Shown: positions 31,107-44,376, numbered from the stretch's first letter. The stretch: 64,000 bases of DNA from Megascapheus bottae (GCA_024803745.1 JANJXV010000100.1:1550001-1614000), one strand, 5' to 3'. Notes: a model not told the origin generated them from the letters alone. Numbers and translations are program-made.

Positions 31107-33199
31107 CTTTTTTGTTTCATTTTTTTATTGTAATTAGTAAAAGGGTTACATGATATTTGCCAGGTAGAAGGTGAATTAATTCACATACATTGATACCCTT
31201 TCACATGTCTTCGTACCCATTTCCCTCCAACCCCACACCCCCAACCCGTCTTGGTTTTCCCCCCTTTCCTATCAAATTTCAAATATCCAAATACAAATAA
31301 ATTCAATATATCAGATAACAAAGTGAGATACTATACCAATATGGGATAACCAAGGGACAGCTAAGGAGATGAGAGACAACATAGTACATTAAGGACAACA
31401 ATCATTCATTATATGGCTTTTGTTTCAATATCATGGAGGTGCTTTCAATTAGCTTCACATTATATGGCCTTATATATGGCCTTTTGCTCTATTGCAAATC
31501 TCTGCTACTAGAGCCCAAGGTTTCTACTGATTATGACGAATGAGGGAAACCACTGAGCCTAAGTTCCTTTGAGTCTGGCTTACTTCACTTAATATGATTT
31601 TTTCTAAGTCTTTACATTTCCTAACAAATGGGGCTATGTCATTCTTTCTGACAGCAGCATAGAATTCCATTGTGTACAAATACCACAACTTGTTGATCCA
31701 CTCATCAACTGAGGGACATCTGGGTTGGTTCCATATCTTTTCTATGGTGAATAGCGCTGCAATGAACATTGTTGTGCTAGTGGGTTTAGTATGCCCTTGT
31801 TTCTGGATTGTTGGGTAAATGCCAAGTAGTGGAATTGCTGGGTCATACGGAAGTTCTATATTTAGCCTTTTGAGGCACTGCCACACAGCTTTCCATAGTG
31901 GTTGAACGAGTTTGCACTCCCATCAACAGTGTAGTAGTGATCCCTCCTGGCCACATCCCCTCCAGCATCTGTTGTCATTCGTTTTCCTGATCCTGGCCAT
32001 TCTAACTGGAGTGAGGTTAAATCTTAGAGTTCTTTTGATATGCAATTCTTTTATGACCAGAGATGTGGAGCATTTCTTCATATGTCTATAGGCCATTTTT
32101 GTTTCTTCTTCAGAGAAGACTCTCTATAAGTCTTTGGCCCATTTTTTAATGGGATGGGTGTTACTATGGAGGTTAGTTTTGGAGTGATTCTATTTTTTGA
32201 GTTGTTGATATATTTTAGATATGAGGCCTTTGTCTGTTGTTTGGTTGATGAAGACCTTCTCCCACACTGTAGGCTTCCTGATTAGTTTACTAGCTATATC
32301 CGTTGCCATATAAAAGCTGTGCAGTTTAATGCAGTCCCACTTATCCAGCCTTTCTCTGATTTGTTGTGATTCCTGGTCCTTATTAAGAAAGTTTCGACCT
32401 GTGCCATGGAGGCCTAGTGTATCTCCTATTCCTTCCTGTAAACGTTTCAGTGTCTCAGCTTTTACCTCTAGGTCTTTGATCCATTTGGAGTTAATTCTAG
32501 TGTAAGGTGACAAAGAAGCATCCAACTTTAGTTTTCTGCATGTGCTTAACCAGTTCTGCCAGCACAATTTGTTGAAGAGGCTATCTTTCTTCCATTCTTT
32601 TTTTTTGGCTCCCTTGTCAAAGATTAGGTGGCCATAGGTCTGTGGTTTAATATCTGGGTCCGCAGTTCTATTCCATTTTACTTCAAGCCTGTTCTTGTGC
32701 CAGTACAAAGCTGTTTTGAGAATTATTGTCATTTTCACAATGTTGATTCTTCCAATCCAGGAGCATGGGAGGTTTTTCCATTTCATTAGTTCTGCTTTAA
32801 TTTCCTTTTTTAGGGTTTTAAAGTTTTCATCTAAACGGTCCTTTACATTCTTAGTTAAGCTAATTCCTAGGTACTTTATTTTCTTTGAGGCTATTGTGAA
32901 AGGAGTTTCTTTCCTGATTATTGCCTCGTTTCTCTCACTGTTGGCGTAAAGGAAGGCAGTTGATTTGTGAGGGTTGATTGTATGGCCTGCTGCCCTTCCA
33001 AAGCTTTGAATCAGCTCAAGGAGCTTGGGAGTAGAGTCTGTAGGATACTTTAAATACAGAATCATGTCATCTGCAAAGAGGGATAGTTTTATTTCTTCTT
33101 TCCCTACTTCGATCCCCTTTATGCTTGGTTCTTGCCTTATTGCACTGCCTAGGAATTCTAGTACTATGTTAAAAAGGAGTGGAGAGAGTCGGCATCCTG
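31107..33199 (-). mobile_element. 5'-truncated L1 with long open ORF2 segment
   Basis: The poly-T at 31107-31125 is the 3' tail, the 3'UTR spans about 31126-31520, and the ORF2 C-terminus lies at 31524-31886 ('LNIELPYDPAIPLLGIYP'). An open frame of 291 codons at 32190-33065 starts just after the FADD motif. Compared with the L1 at 25192-25854 it lacks about 65 residues in frame after 'WIGRINIVKM'. It is truncated at about 33199. No clear target-site duplication was seen. Confidence 0.92.
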
Positions 33200-34474
33200 A
33201 ATGCTACCCCTTAGAACTTTTATGCAAATCTTAGGCCTATGGCATTTTAAGCACAATTCATCGCTCTGTTTTTTGCTGGTTAATTAGAGGTAAAAATCTT
33301 ATGGAATTTATTGCATGGCTGATTGTGAACTGGAATCCTCAGGTCTCACCTTGTCTTGAGTAGCTAGGATTACAGTACTTTTACAACCTGTATGCTCATA
33401 CACATCGCTTCTGATCCAAACACTCATTGTTCAATTTAACTAACAAGATGTGAGGAAAGATGATTGACTGTAATTTACTAGATGGGCTTCTAGTGAGTAT
33501 ATATTTCCACTTCCACTCTGAAGCCAGGGAAATGTTTCTGGTACATGTTTCAACTATCTCCCAAAGAGGAAATTATGTGTGAGTACGTTTGCTATTATTT
33601 CATATAGGAGATGGACTTTAGTGTTTGGAACCTGTTGGGCAGAGTGTATCAGCTGGGCTGTGATAATAGAGATGATGTTTCAGACAGGAATATTTTCATC
33701 CCTGACAAACTTAGTCCAGATCCTTGGATTTCAGGCCTTGAGTAGATAGAATTACAAGTGTGAGCTGCCACCACCACCTGGTTCATTTTGGAAACTTTAA
33801 TTGCTTCTCATTTGTTCCTTTCCTTTTTTGGAAGATTGATCTAAGCTGGCTGATTGTGCATCACAATGAAGTGATTGGCCTCAGGAATTGCAAATATTTG
33901 TTTCATCAGCACGGAATGAATGAAGTTGATCTAAACCCAATAGTATTTTACTTCTGATAAATAGGGAACTTACCTATATCATTTTTCCTTGCCTTTGCTT
34001 TCCCAAAGCAAGCAATATGTTTCTTAAAAACTATACTTCATGAGAATATTATAATTAGAAGCTATATTCTGCACACTTCAGAATAGTCCTTGCATTCATA
34101 AACTTATATGACAATATTAGGTAGAAGAATGGTGACTGTTAGTTTCATAACTATTTCATATGTTTTACTCTTTAAGGCTCATTTACTCAAGAAGGGATTA
34201 AATACATTTAGATAATAGTAGAACATAGCTGCTGCTGATTTGATGTGTGTGCAGATGATACACAGATTTATTAGGATTACTCAAAAGTTTTCTTCAAATT
34301 TTCAGTAGTAGACTGCTATGCTAACTGGAAGGTGATAGTAATGATGCTGAAATTCTATGAATCAGCTATGAAGCAGAATTTCAGGGGAGAGTATTTGCTA
34401 GGGACTTAATTTCTAAGACGCATATCAAGAATATGGAACTATAACACCAAATGATGGAGGACTCAACGTCACAT
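33200..34474. other. Mostly unique sequence with SINE scraps
   Basis: SINE fragments lie at about 33270-33380 and 33725-33785 (minus strand, ending 'gagtagctaggattacag' and 'gagtagatagaattacaagtgtgag'). The rest is AT-rich with no gene recognised. The plus-strand frame at 33760-33957 has no known motif. Confidence 0.5.
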
Positions 34475-34945
34475 TTTGTTTATTTTATGCAAGTCCTGGG
34501 ACTTGAACCCAGGGCCTGGGAACTGTCCTTAAATGTTTTTTTTTTGCTTCAGGCTAGTGTTCTACCACTTGATCCACAGCTCCACTTCCAGATTTTTGGT
34601 AATGAACTGTAAATCAGAATATCATGCAATTTGTTTGAGCTGGATTCAAACCTGATTCTGTGTAGATAGGATTCCAAGTGTGAGCGCACAGAGCCTGGCT
34701 AGTATCATTCACCATTCAAGTCATGGGACTGCAATTCTGCACCTGGGTCTTGTCACTGAGCTTTTCAGCTCAAGACTACTGCCCTATCCCTTGAGCCATA
34801 GGGCCACTTCTGGGTTTCTGGTGGTTAATTGGAGATAAGAGTCACATGGACTTCAGTGCCCAGGCTGACTTTGAACTGCTATCCTTGGATCCCAGCCTCT
34901 TGAGTAGCTACATTTACAAGTGTGAGCCACCATATTAGGCTAAAT
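34475..34945 (-). mobile_element. Two SINEs, minus strand
   Basis: 34475-34700 ('aagtcctgggacttgaacccagggcctggg' to 'gataggattccaagtgtgagc') and 34710-34945 ('catgggactgcaattctgcacctggg' to 'acatttacaagtgtgagccacc'). Confidence 0.85.
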
Positions 34946-34949
34946 TATT

Positions 34950-35345
34950 TTTAAGTTAATTTTTTTGTTAAGTCAATATATATTTGGCATATGGTTACAT
35001 AAGTAATGAACACATTTCTTAAGAAAATTTTTATCCCCTGCCTCATTTTTCTCTGTTTTCCTAGCCTCAGCCCCCTCTCCACCCAGATTGTTCAGTTCAT
35101 TTCCGTTTAGTGTCTTCCAAGTATCACTGTTCAATTGGTTCACCCTTTTTCCTTTGTTGTTTTTTTTTTTTTACCATTTTATTATACCCTCTCCATTCCC
35201 CAAATCACATAAACCTATGTACAAGACACAGGGTACCCGAATTCAACACAGTGACTACAGAGAATAAAACTAAAGGGAAAAAGAAGAAAAGAGGTAAAAA
35301 GCAAAGAAAATGAAAGAACATCATACAGTACCTTAGAAGCAACAA
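34950..35345 (-). mobile_element. Older L1 3'UTR piece
   Basis: 'ttgttaagtcaatatatatttggcatatggttacataag', 'cctcagccccctctcc', then an A-rich stretch, resembling other L1 3' ends in the window. No coding part is visible. Confidence 0.55.
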
Positions 35346-35364
35346 CTCTGAAAAAACAAAACAT

Positions 35365-35850
35365 AAAACCTTGGGCTGAATATGTAGCTTGCCTAGCATG
35401 TATGAAACCCTGGATTCCATTCCTCAGCACCACATAAACAAAAACTGGAAGTGCCACTGTGACTCAGCTGGTAGATATCTAAAGTTCAGCACAGAGTGTC
35501 TCCAAGTGACAAAAATCCGTCACATTTCACTCAGGCTTCAAAACTTTGCTAGGAACCAGTTACGTGATTTGGAAGAAAGTCCAATTTTCCAAAAATCACT
35601 AGCCAGGCGCGGGAGGGTCATAATTGTCATTCTACTAGCCAGGGAGAAGGTGATTCAAAGCCTTTGCAAGCAAAAAAACGAAAACAAAAAAAACTGTAAG
35701 ATTCTTCTCTCCATTTATCCACCCAAAAACTAAGTGGAGTTGTGGCTAAAACTGGTACAGCATTAGCCTTGAGGAAAAAGAACTAAGAGATCTTGCCCAG
35801 GTCCAAAGTTCCAGCTCCCCACCAAGAAAGAAAAAAAAAGGAGTCCAGAT
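35365..35850 (+). mobile_element. SINE pieces, plus strand
   Basis: ID-like at 35370-35490 ('gggctgaatatgtagcttgcctagcatgtatgaaaccctgg') and a decayed dimer at about 35600-35845 ending 'ccagctccccaccaagaaag' with a poly-A. Confidence 0.7.
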
Positions 35851-36229
35851 ACCTATATCATGTTTAACCAACAAGTATTCAAGAAGGGAATCGCTATACA
35901 ATCACTGGCACATAAATTTTAGAATATAGTAAAAATTAAGCTGAGTCTTTGTATGTCATAGATACAGATTAATCTATAATAAAACACATGTCTATAGAGT
36001 GTATAGTCTATCCCAGGTTTTTATGTCTATGTAGTTATGTTTATATCTCCAAAATTATGTCCAGAACTTTGGGTATCAACTATTCAATCATCGCTCTACT
36101 ACTGTTTGAAACTAATATGCATATATTAAGGATACCATGTACCTTTTGTTCCTTGGTCTTGACTTATCTCACTCAACAGGATTCACTCTAATTTCATCCA
36201 CTATCCCAAAAATGCCATTATTATTTTTT
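35851..36229 (-). mobile_element. Probable old L1 3'-end sequence
   Basis: 'cttgacttatctcactcaacaggattcactctaatttcatcc...aaaatgccattatta' matches the L1 landmark 'cttacttcacttaatat...' seen near 31580. It seems to resume at 36740-36900, so a younger L1 piece split it. Confidence 0.45.
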
Positions 36230-36735
36230 TCTGAGCAGATCTTCTTTTTATGTATTTATTTTTATTGTAATTTATAGAAGGGTTACATTATATTCACCAG
36301 ATAGAAGGTGCATTACTTCTCAAACTTTGATACCCCATGTAATGATATGGTCCCCATTTCCCTTCCCCTGCCCCCACTCATGTTCATTTCCCCCCTTCCC
36401 TATCCAATTTCAAATAACCAATTAGGCACATATGAAATATATCAGAAAACAAGGTGAAATATTGTAACAATATGATATAACCAAGGGATAGCAAAAGAGA
36501 TAAGAGATCACATAGTTCATTAAGAACAACAATCACTCATTATATGAGTTTTGTTTCTTCATCTTGGAGGTCCTTACATTTAGTGTCATGCTATTTGTCA
36601 CGATGTCTCTAGATTTTGTTCTATTGTAAATCTCTGGTAGCAGAGCCCAAGGTTTCTACTGAATTTGACAAATGAGAGAGACTCTTGGGCCTATGTTCCT
36701 TTGAGTTTGGCTTACTTCACTTAATATAATTTTTT
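36230..36735 (-). mobile_element. L1 3'UTR, nested insertion
   Basis: 'tttttattgtaatttatagaagggttacattatattcaccag' to 'gcttacttcacttaatat', collinear with 31120-31595. It is followed by the resumed older L1 sequence ('cttttcatccacttcc'). Confidence 0.75.
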
Positions 36736-36799
36736 TCCTTTTCATCCACTTCCCCGAGAATGCCATTATTTTATCTTGTCGGTGGGCTATGTATCATTC

Positions 36800-36803
<4 letters not shown>

Positions 36804-36842
<39 letters not shown>
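36804..36842. repeat. (GT)n microsatellite
   Basis: About 19 uninterrupted GT units inside L1-derived sequence. Confidence 0.97.
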
Positions 36843-36845
<3 letters not shown>

Positions 36846-36904
36846 CACATTTTTTGTAGTAGGGCATCTGGTTGTTTCCATCATCCAGCCTCATTTTCTA
36901 CACA

Positions 36905-38055
36905 TTTTTTGTAGTCTTTTTTTTAATTTTCAGGGTAATGTATAGAGGGGTTACGATTACATTTACAGGTAGTGGACTGCATTACTTCTCACACATTTAT
37001 TCCACTCCACATGTTTTTGTCCCCAGTTCCCTCTCCCCTCCCCTTCCCAATCATCTTGTTTCCCCCCTTCCCTTTCCTATTTGACATAAACAAATAAACA
37101 TATATACAATATGCCAGGGAAAAAATCAGATACAGTAACAATCTGACATTAACCAAAGGGCAAAATAAGAGATGAGAAATAACATAGTAGATTAAGGACA
37201 AAAATCACACAAGATTAAGAGCAATGATGACACAAGATATAGCTCTTGTTCCCATATCCAAGAGATCCTTACATTTAGTCTCATCCTATATGACCTTATA
37301 TACCTAGGTTTTTGAGTTATTGTAATCCTCTGCTAGGAGAGTCGTAGATGTGAACTAATTATTACAAATGAGGGAAACCATTGAGCTTATGTTTCTTTGG
37401 GTCTGGCTTGCTTCACTTAATATGAATTTTTCCAAGTCTTTCCATTTCCTTACAAAAGGGCGATGTCATTACTTCAGATGGCAGCATAGCATTCCATTGT
37501 GTATAAGTACCACATCTTCTTGATTCAGTCATCTACTGAGTGTCATCTGGGTTGGTTTCATATCTTTGCTATGGTAAATAGTGCTGCAATGAGCATCATT
37601 GTGCTAGTGGCTTTAGTATGTCCTTTTTTCTGGACAATTGGGTAGGTGCCAAGTAGTGGATTTGCTGGATCATAGGGGAGCTCTATGTTCAGTCTTTTGA
37701 GGAACCACCACACTGCTTACCCTAGTTGTTGAATGAGTTTACACTCACACCAACAGTGTAGGTGTGATCCCCCCTGGTCACTTCCCCACCAGTATCTCTT
37801 ATTAGATTTTTTGATAATGGCCATTCTGACTGGAGGCAGGTGGAATCTCAAAGTTGTTTTGATTTTCATTTCCCTTATTGCTAGAGATATGGAGCATTTC
37901 TTCATGTGTCTAAAGCCCATTTTAATTTTTTCTTCAGAGAATACTCTTTTAAGTCTTTAGCCCACCTTTTAATAGGATGGTTGTTTCTTTGAAGATTTGT
38001 TTGGGAGAGATTCATTTTTTTCAGCTATAGATATATTTTAGATAACTACATATAT
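36905..38055 (-). mobile_element. L1 3' end (3'UTR plus ORF2 C-terminus), copy B
   Basis: The counterpart of 1-694 with its 3'UTR. The 3'UTR has 'gggtaatgtatagaggggttacg' and C-rich tracts. The ORF2 C-terminal frame is at 37717-37920 ('RFHLPPVRMAIIKKSNKRYW'). It is 5'-truncated at about 38055, just before the SINE at 38069. The visible duplication with copy A begins inside this element. Confidence 0.88.
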
Positions 38056-38068
38056 TTTTGTAGAAAAA

Positions 38069-40003
38069 AGAATGGAAGCCATCATGCTGGCTCACAACTT
38101 AATTTCAGCTACTTAGGAGGCTCAGGGCTTAGGATCACAGGTCAAAGCCAACCAGGGCCCTACAGTGTGTGAGATCAAACTCTGTGAACTTACAATGACT
38201 ATAAGAGGAATCTCACTGCCTGGGAATGTAGCCTAATGGTAGAGTGCTCACCTAGAATGCATGAAGACCTAGGTTCTATTCAAAGGTACCGCATACTCAG
38301 AAAAAAGCTAGAAGTGGCGCTGTGTCTCAAGAGGCAGAGCACTCACCTTAGGAAAGCGAGTCCAATGAAAATGTCTAGGCCCTGAGTCCAAGCCCTAGGA
38401 CTGGCAAAAAGAAAAAAAAGAGCAATATTACTTAAGTAACAAGGAATATACCCTATATTTATACAGACTGAATAATTAATTAAGAAATTAGAAAATATGT
38501 ATAAAGTGCATATTTTCTTTTGTGTGTTGGCACTGGGTCTTCAACTGAGTGCTTCAGCTCTAGCCCTGACCTTTTCTGCTCAAGGCTACCACTCTACCAA
38601 TGCAGCCCCAAATCAACTATCTTCAATTGAGATATAAGCGATGAATATTTCAGGTGCTTCATGAAAAACATTAGTATAAATTGAAACTTTCAACACAGTC
38701 TTATTTTAGTATGAATGTTGAGATGGGAAGAGACAGAAAAAGTGAAATGTTTCCTGATCCCCATAGAGAAGAGAGTCAGCAGAACCACAGTGGTCTGCAG
38801 GCTTCTTTGTGAGTTTTGTTTGCTTGTTTGATTTTGTCAATTGTGGGGCTTGAACTCTGGGCCTGGGCACTGTCCCTGAGCTCTTCAGCTCAAGGCTAGT
38901 GCTTTAATCTGTGAGCCACAGTGCCACTTCTGGTTTTTCTGGCAATTAACTGGGTACTTTGGCTGGCATTAAACTTTGATTCTCAGATCTTAGCCTCCTG
39001 AGTAGCTAAGATTATAGGTGTGAGGTACCATCACCAGGCTGCTGCTCTGTTACTATGCAGGTTCTGGATCAAGAACTTCAAGTTCTTACTTCAATTTTTT
39101 CTTCTCTTGCCTGATACTCTGCCATTTGAACGAACCCCCAGTTCCTGGTCTTTGTTGGTTAATGAGAGATATTATGATTTCCTAATATTCAGAGCAATGA
39201 TTATAAAACCCAGCATTTTACTTACCTGAATAAATTAAGAGACAGGACCTAGTGAAATGGAAAACAAAATTTTTTTCAAGTTGCTATCCTGTTCTAATGC
39301 ATAAGTCTGGCTATTTTGCTTACACACAAATATGTATTTTACCAGTTTCTACTCTATTTTTGCTTAGCTTAAAACCACCACTGCCATTTCATAGATTTTG
39401 TTGTTGTTGTTTGCGGTGCTTGAACTCTGTGCCTGGGCTGTTCCTCAGATCTTCAGTTCAATGCCAGTGCTCTACTACTTTTGATTTGGCCAGTCCTGGG
39501 CTTGAACTCAGGGACTGAGCACTGTCCTTATATTTTCTCAAGGCTAGGGCTCTACCTCTTCAGCCTCAGCACCACTTCCAGCATTTTTCTATGTATGTGG
39601 TATTGAGGAATTGAACCCAGGTCTTCGTGCATGCTAGGCAAACACTCTACCACTAGGCCAAACTCCCAGCACAAAATTATTCATCATTACTATTAGCTGT
39701 CTTCTTTTTTTATTATTGATTCGTCATGGTGCTTGGTCTTTGGGCCTGGACACTGTCCCTGATCTCTTCAGCTCAAGGCTAGCGCTCTTCCTCTACAGCT
39801 CCATTTTTGGTTTCTGGTAGTTAATTGGTGATGTAAGTCTCACAAACGTATGTGTCCAGGCTGGCTTTGGGCTTTGAACCAAGATCCTCCAATCTCAGTC
39901 TCCACAGTAGCTATAATTACACACTTCAGGCAGCAGTGCCTGACTGTTTGATGTCTCTGTCTCTGTCTCTCTGTCTCTGTCTGTCTGCCTGTCTCTCTCT
40001 GTC

Positions 40004-40084
<81 letters not shown>

Positions 40085-41285
40085 TGTAAGACTTTAATTG
40101 TGCACCTGGGCAGTGTCCCTGGGCTCTTCAGCTCAAGGCTACAACCTTAAACACCTTGAGCCACAGTGTCACTTCTGGTTTTCTGGTGCTTAAGTGGAAG
40201 TAACAGTTTCATGGACTTTAGTGTCTGGCCTGGCCTTGAACTGTGATCCTCAGAATCCAACCTTCTGAGATCATTTCCAGCTTTTCTTTTTGGTGTAAGT
40301 GGTACAGAGTAATTGAACACAGGGCTTTGTGCATACTAGGCAAGCAAACTACCACTAGTGTGCACTCCAGCCTTAGATAAGGGCTTTCTTTTTCTTTTTC
40401 ATTTTTTCACTCATGGGGCTTGAACTCTGGGCCTGTATGTTTACCTTAAGCTCTTCAGCTCAAGGCAAGAGCTCTAACACTTGAGGCACATTGTCATTTT
40501 GAATTTTCTGGATTATTTGGGAATAGGATTCTCACAGATTTTTATGCCTGGGCTGTCTTTGAACCTCAATCCTCCAGGGTAGCTAGGATTACCAGGGTGA
40601 GCCACCAGTCACGGGCATTAAATTATTATTTTTTGCATGTCCTGTGGCTTCAACTCATGGCCAGAGCACTGTCCTAGGGCTTGCTCAAGGAAAGCACTTT
40701 ACTTCAGCCAGCCAACTCCCGGTCCAAATAGGCCACTCTTGAAGCTAGAATTACAGAGATCTGCCATAACACTGGCATGTCGTTATCTAAGTATATAATT
40801 TTTCTTCTATTTTTGATGGCTTTTCCTTAGTGGACATATTTCCTACATATTTTATGGAAAACTTCCTTCCCACTGGGGCCATAAGTTAAGCCTAGTGGAA
40901 GAGTTCTTGCCGAGCATGAATGAAGACCCAAGTTCAATTCCTCAGCACAACATAGATAAAAAAAGATAAAAGTGGTGCTGTGGCACATGTGATAGAACTT
41001 GCGCCTTAAGAATAAACAAAAACAAAAACAAGGATCGTGCTCAGGTCCTGAGTCTAAGCCCAGTACTGGCAAAAAAAATTCTGCCCAAAGTAGACATTTA
41101 AACTTATTGTACTTTTCAAAAAATTTGTTGTCAAGGTGATATACAAAGAGATTGCTGTTACATATGTAATGAGTACATTTCTTGTAAACACTGTTACCCC
41201 CTCCCCCCTTTTATCTTTCCCTTCCCCCCAAGTCATAAATTTCATTTACAACAAATATATATGTATTTTCATTCCTGAAAAAAAT
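38069..41285. mobile_element. SINE-dense block of copy B
   Basis: Same order as copy A. SINEs: 38069-38421 (+), 38520-38608 (-), 38828-39022 (-), 39400-39675 (-), 39703-39935 (-), 40085-40372 (-), 40395-40735 (-), 40872-41078 (+). An L1 3'UTR-like piece lies at 41092-41285. Unassigned sequence lies at 39023-39399. Confidence 0.8.
39953..40081. repeat. Simple repeat, TCTG then pure CT
   Basis: Counterpart of 2598-2820 but about 95 bases shorter, with a pure CT block from about 40012. Confidence 0.97.
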
Positions 41286-41655
41286 AGTTTAAAATGTGTT
41301 CAAATAAATGATGTAGGTTGATATATTTATCAAAATGGATTACTTGAACTCTAAAATAAACATTCTAGGTAATTTTTCTCATAAAATTGTAGTAATGCTA
41401 TAAAACTAATAAAAAAGGAATTTTAGTTATTAATTTCTTATGTTTTACCTTTAACATTATTACACTAAGCACACTGTTTATGGTATTAATACAGACAGCA
41501 TGAAATATGATTATGTAAAAAAATTAAATGATTCAAAATAGTAAGGTTGGGGGCCAGTAGTTTGGCTTGGTGGCACACACCCCGGACTGGCAAAAAAGAA
41601 GTAGGGTTAGATAAAACAGATTTATTTCCACATGTGTGGAAATGGTATGATTTCT

Positions 41656-41848
41656 TGTTTGGCTAGTCCTGGGGCTTGAACTGAGGGACCAGGAACTGTC
41701 CTTGGCCACATTTGTTCAAGGGTGGCACTCTGACACCTGAGCCACAGTGCCCCATCTGCTTTTTCTGTGTATGCAGTGCCGAGGAATTGAATCAAGGTCT
41801 TCTTGTATACTAGGCGAGCACTCTACAACTAGGCCACATTCAAAGCCA
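41656..41848 (-). mobile_element. ID-like SINE, minus strand (copy B)
   Basis: Counterpart of 4400-4592. Confidence 0.85.
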
Positions 41849-43205
41849 AAGTAGATTTTTGATGCTATTTTGGAGTTTTAATTTTCTTAAATATTTGTAC
41901 AAAGCACAATGGATATATAAACAGACTTGAACTCACAGAACAGAGTCCCACATAATATTACAGTTACTCTGGCACTTTTCCCGATTGACAAAACACATTT
42001 CCAGGCATCTGCTCTGTCCTTAAGCTTTGGTAGCTGACTTGTCTGTCCATGGAGGCCTGGCCTGGATTCCTGGTGATTCCATGCATTTCATAGTTCCCTG
42101 TATATCCAGTAAGGTTGTCTTCTATGGGACCAGACCTGTCTGGTTTTTGGCCCACCCAGGACCTAGGTGTCTGTGGTCTCACATTATAAGTGGAAAATAA
42201 AACACAGTATAATAAGGACTGAAGAACTGCACACCATAATATTAACAATGAGAGTTTAATAGTTAGCAAAGTAAATACAATGAATACTTGACAACAATCA
42301 TGAGAGCAAGATAAAGAGATGTCTTTTTAGGAAGGGGACAGGGAAGCTCTAAATCCAGACTGGCCTCCAAGTTGCCTTCAGACAGTAATTCTACTTCAGA
42401 GTCCTCAGAAGGGTCTCCTTCCTCATGAGAAACAGAATGTCCTTCGTGAGTTAAGAGTGGGATGGATTCTGGTTTGTCGAATGGAGATTGAGTCTCTTTT
42501 AATGAGATGGATGGGTCTGGATATTCTGTGAGGATGGATTCATTTTCCTCCAATGAATCCAGTATTGAGAGTACACTTGCTGCTTCCCATGGGGACATTT
42601 TCCATGAGCCCAGCGTGTGCCCCTTCAGCTTGCACAATAAGTGGAGTGTTACTCTGACTCAGATGGACTGACTCTGGGTGGAGTGTGAAAGGAAAGGGAA
42701 GGAAATCTGGCTGCTCTTTTTCTTCCTCCATAGTATCTGCAGGTTCAACTGTGTCACACATGGGGTTCAGAGCAAAAGGTATATCCACAGGACTCTAAAC
42801 CTGTTTGGTAATTTCTACAGAAGGCCCATGTTTTCTGGAGTGCAGTGATGATTCTCTGTCTCCATCAGTCACCAGCTCCATTGGTGGGTTTTTCATCCGG
42901 AGTTCAGGATAAGCTCTTACACGATGACCCAAACCTAAGAATGGAAATAGGTACAGAGTGGACAGAGTGGACTCTGCAAGTTGAAGTGTCACTCAACTTC
43001 CATGAGGATCTAATGGAGGAACCTGTAGAACAGAAGTTTGGACTGAACACTGAGGAGGTGTAGGGTCTTTCTAATGAGTGCTTATTCCCGAGTCCTTTCA
43101 GAGGACAGACATTACCTGGCTGACACCACCCATAAAGGGTATTTTGCCAAGCTCTGTAAAAGTAAGGGCCAACCAATATCTAGACCACATGGGCTTCCTA
43201 CTCAC

Positions 43206-43427
43206 AGGCTCTGAGGCACCCACACCAGGACTTCTACTTTTTCTTGGTCTTACTGTTCGCACATTCCTCCAGCTGGTCAAAAAGTATGTGTTTAGAAGAG
43301 CAGGTCCAAAGCCGGCATGTGGAGCCTCATATAGAGCTTGAGTTGTGTCAGGGTGTGACAGTTCTTGAACTCGTAGAAATCAGTGGGGTAGAAGTCCATT
43401 CACATCGTATAGATGGAACACATGATG
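43206..43427 (-). pseudogene. REM C-terminal exon remnant, copy B
   Basis: Same acceptor and donor and the same 222-base length as 5947-6168. It carries 'MDFYPTDFYEF' and 'MRLHMPALDLL', with the same TGA before MDFYP. Confidence 0.58.
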
Positions 43428-43712
43428 CTGTGGGCACATTCGGTACAAGGAAAGTGAGAGCCTTCTCTCTCCATCCTGAGCCTTCTACCAAAGCCCATTT
43501 CTTGCAGGACTCTAATGCTGTGGCTGTCCTGCAGAGATGTGCACTTATGTGCTGGGGGGGGGTAAGAGACACTCGAGAACAGGATGGCTTTTACACCCCA
43601 CTTCCAGAAGCTTCTGAGAGAGGCCTCTATGCATCTGTCCAAAGTAAACGCACCTTAAATTAACTAAGTAAATGCTCTAAATAAATCAATAAGTGAATGC
43701 TCTAAATAAAGA

Positions 43713-43960
43713 ACTAAATGCTCATTCCTCTAATCTTAGCCACCCAGCAGGTTAAGCTCTGAAGATCACAGTGGAAAGCCAGTCTAGTCCGTAAAAGTCT
43801 AAAGGCACTTGTCTTCAATTAGGCAGCAAAAAGCCAGAACTTGACCTATGACTCTAATGGTACAGTGCTAATTTTTGAACACCAAAGGGATGGCATTTAG
43901 ACCTGGGTTCAGGTTCAAGTGGCAGCACTGCACCACACACCAAAATGTAAATGATTTCAG
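43713..43960 (+). mobile_element. Old degenerate SINE, copy B
   Basis: Counterpart of 6455-6710. Confidence 0.55.
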
Positions 43961-44376
43961 GTTCTAACAGGCAAAGCTATCACAATCCCTCCCTGATGGC
44001 TCAAAAGTGATTCAGCCCCCAGCTTTTCCTCTGACTCCAGTATTTCACAGGCCTCCGCCATTAGTACTGACACCTCATTTCTTACTGGGAAATGGGATTT
44101 CCTAGGATGTCACCTAGGTGAGGGCTGCAGTTGGGAGCCACTTACTCATGCCTGATTCCAACTTCTCAGTAAGCACACTGTTGAGACTCCAGTAGCTTGT
44201 GAGGGAAATGAAATGGCATGGTGTCCCAGTCATAATAAAGTAGTTTGTGCACTTGTATCATGCTTAGCTCCCCTGTGAACACCGCAGTGAACCAAACAGG
44301 CTCAGAGAGGAGCCAAGTATTCAAAGACTTGGCCAGGAAGGGTGAGCAAACCTGGGTTTGGAGGGGGAACACTCAC

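Noticed and set aside
33760..33957. 65-codon plus-strand frame in low-repeat sequence
   Set aside because: It starts inside a SINE scrap and has no known motif or splice context; length is within chance for AT-rich DNA.
37700..37960. Separate small gene at the start of copy B
   Set aside because: It is the L1 ORF2 C-terminus and its antisense frame.
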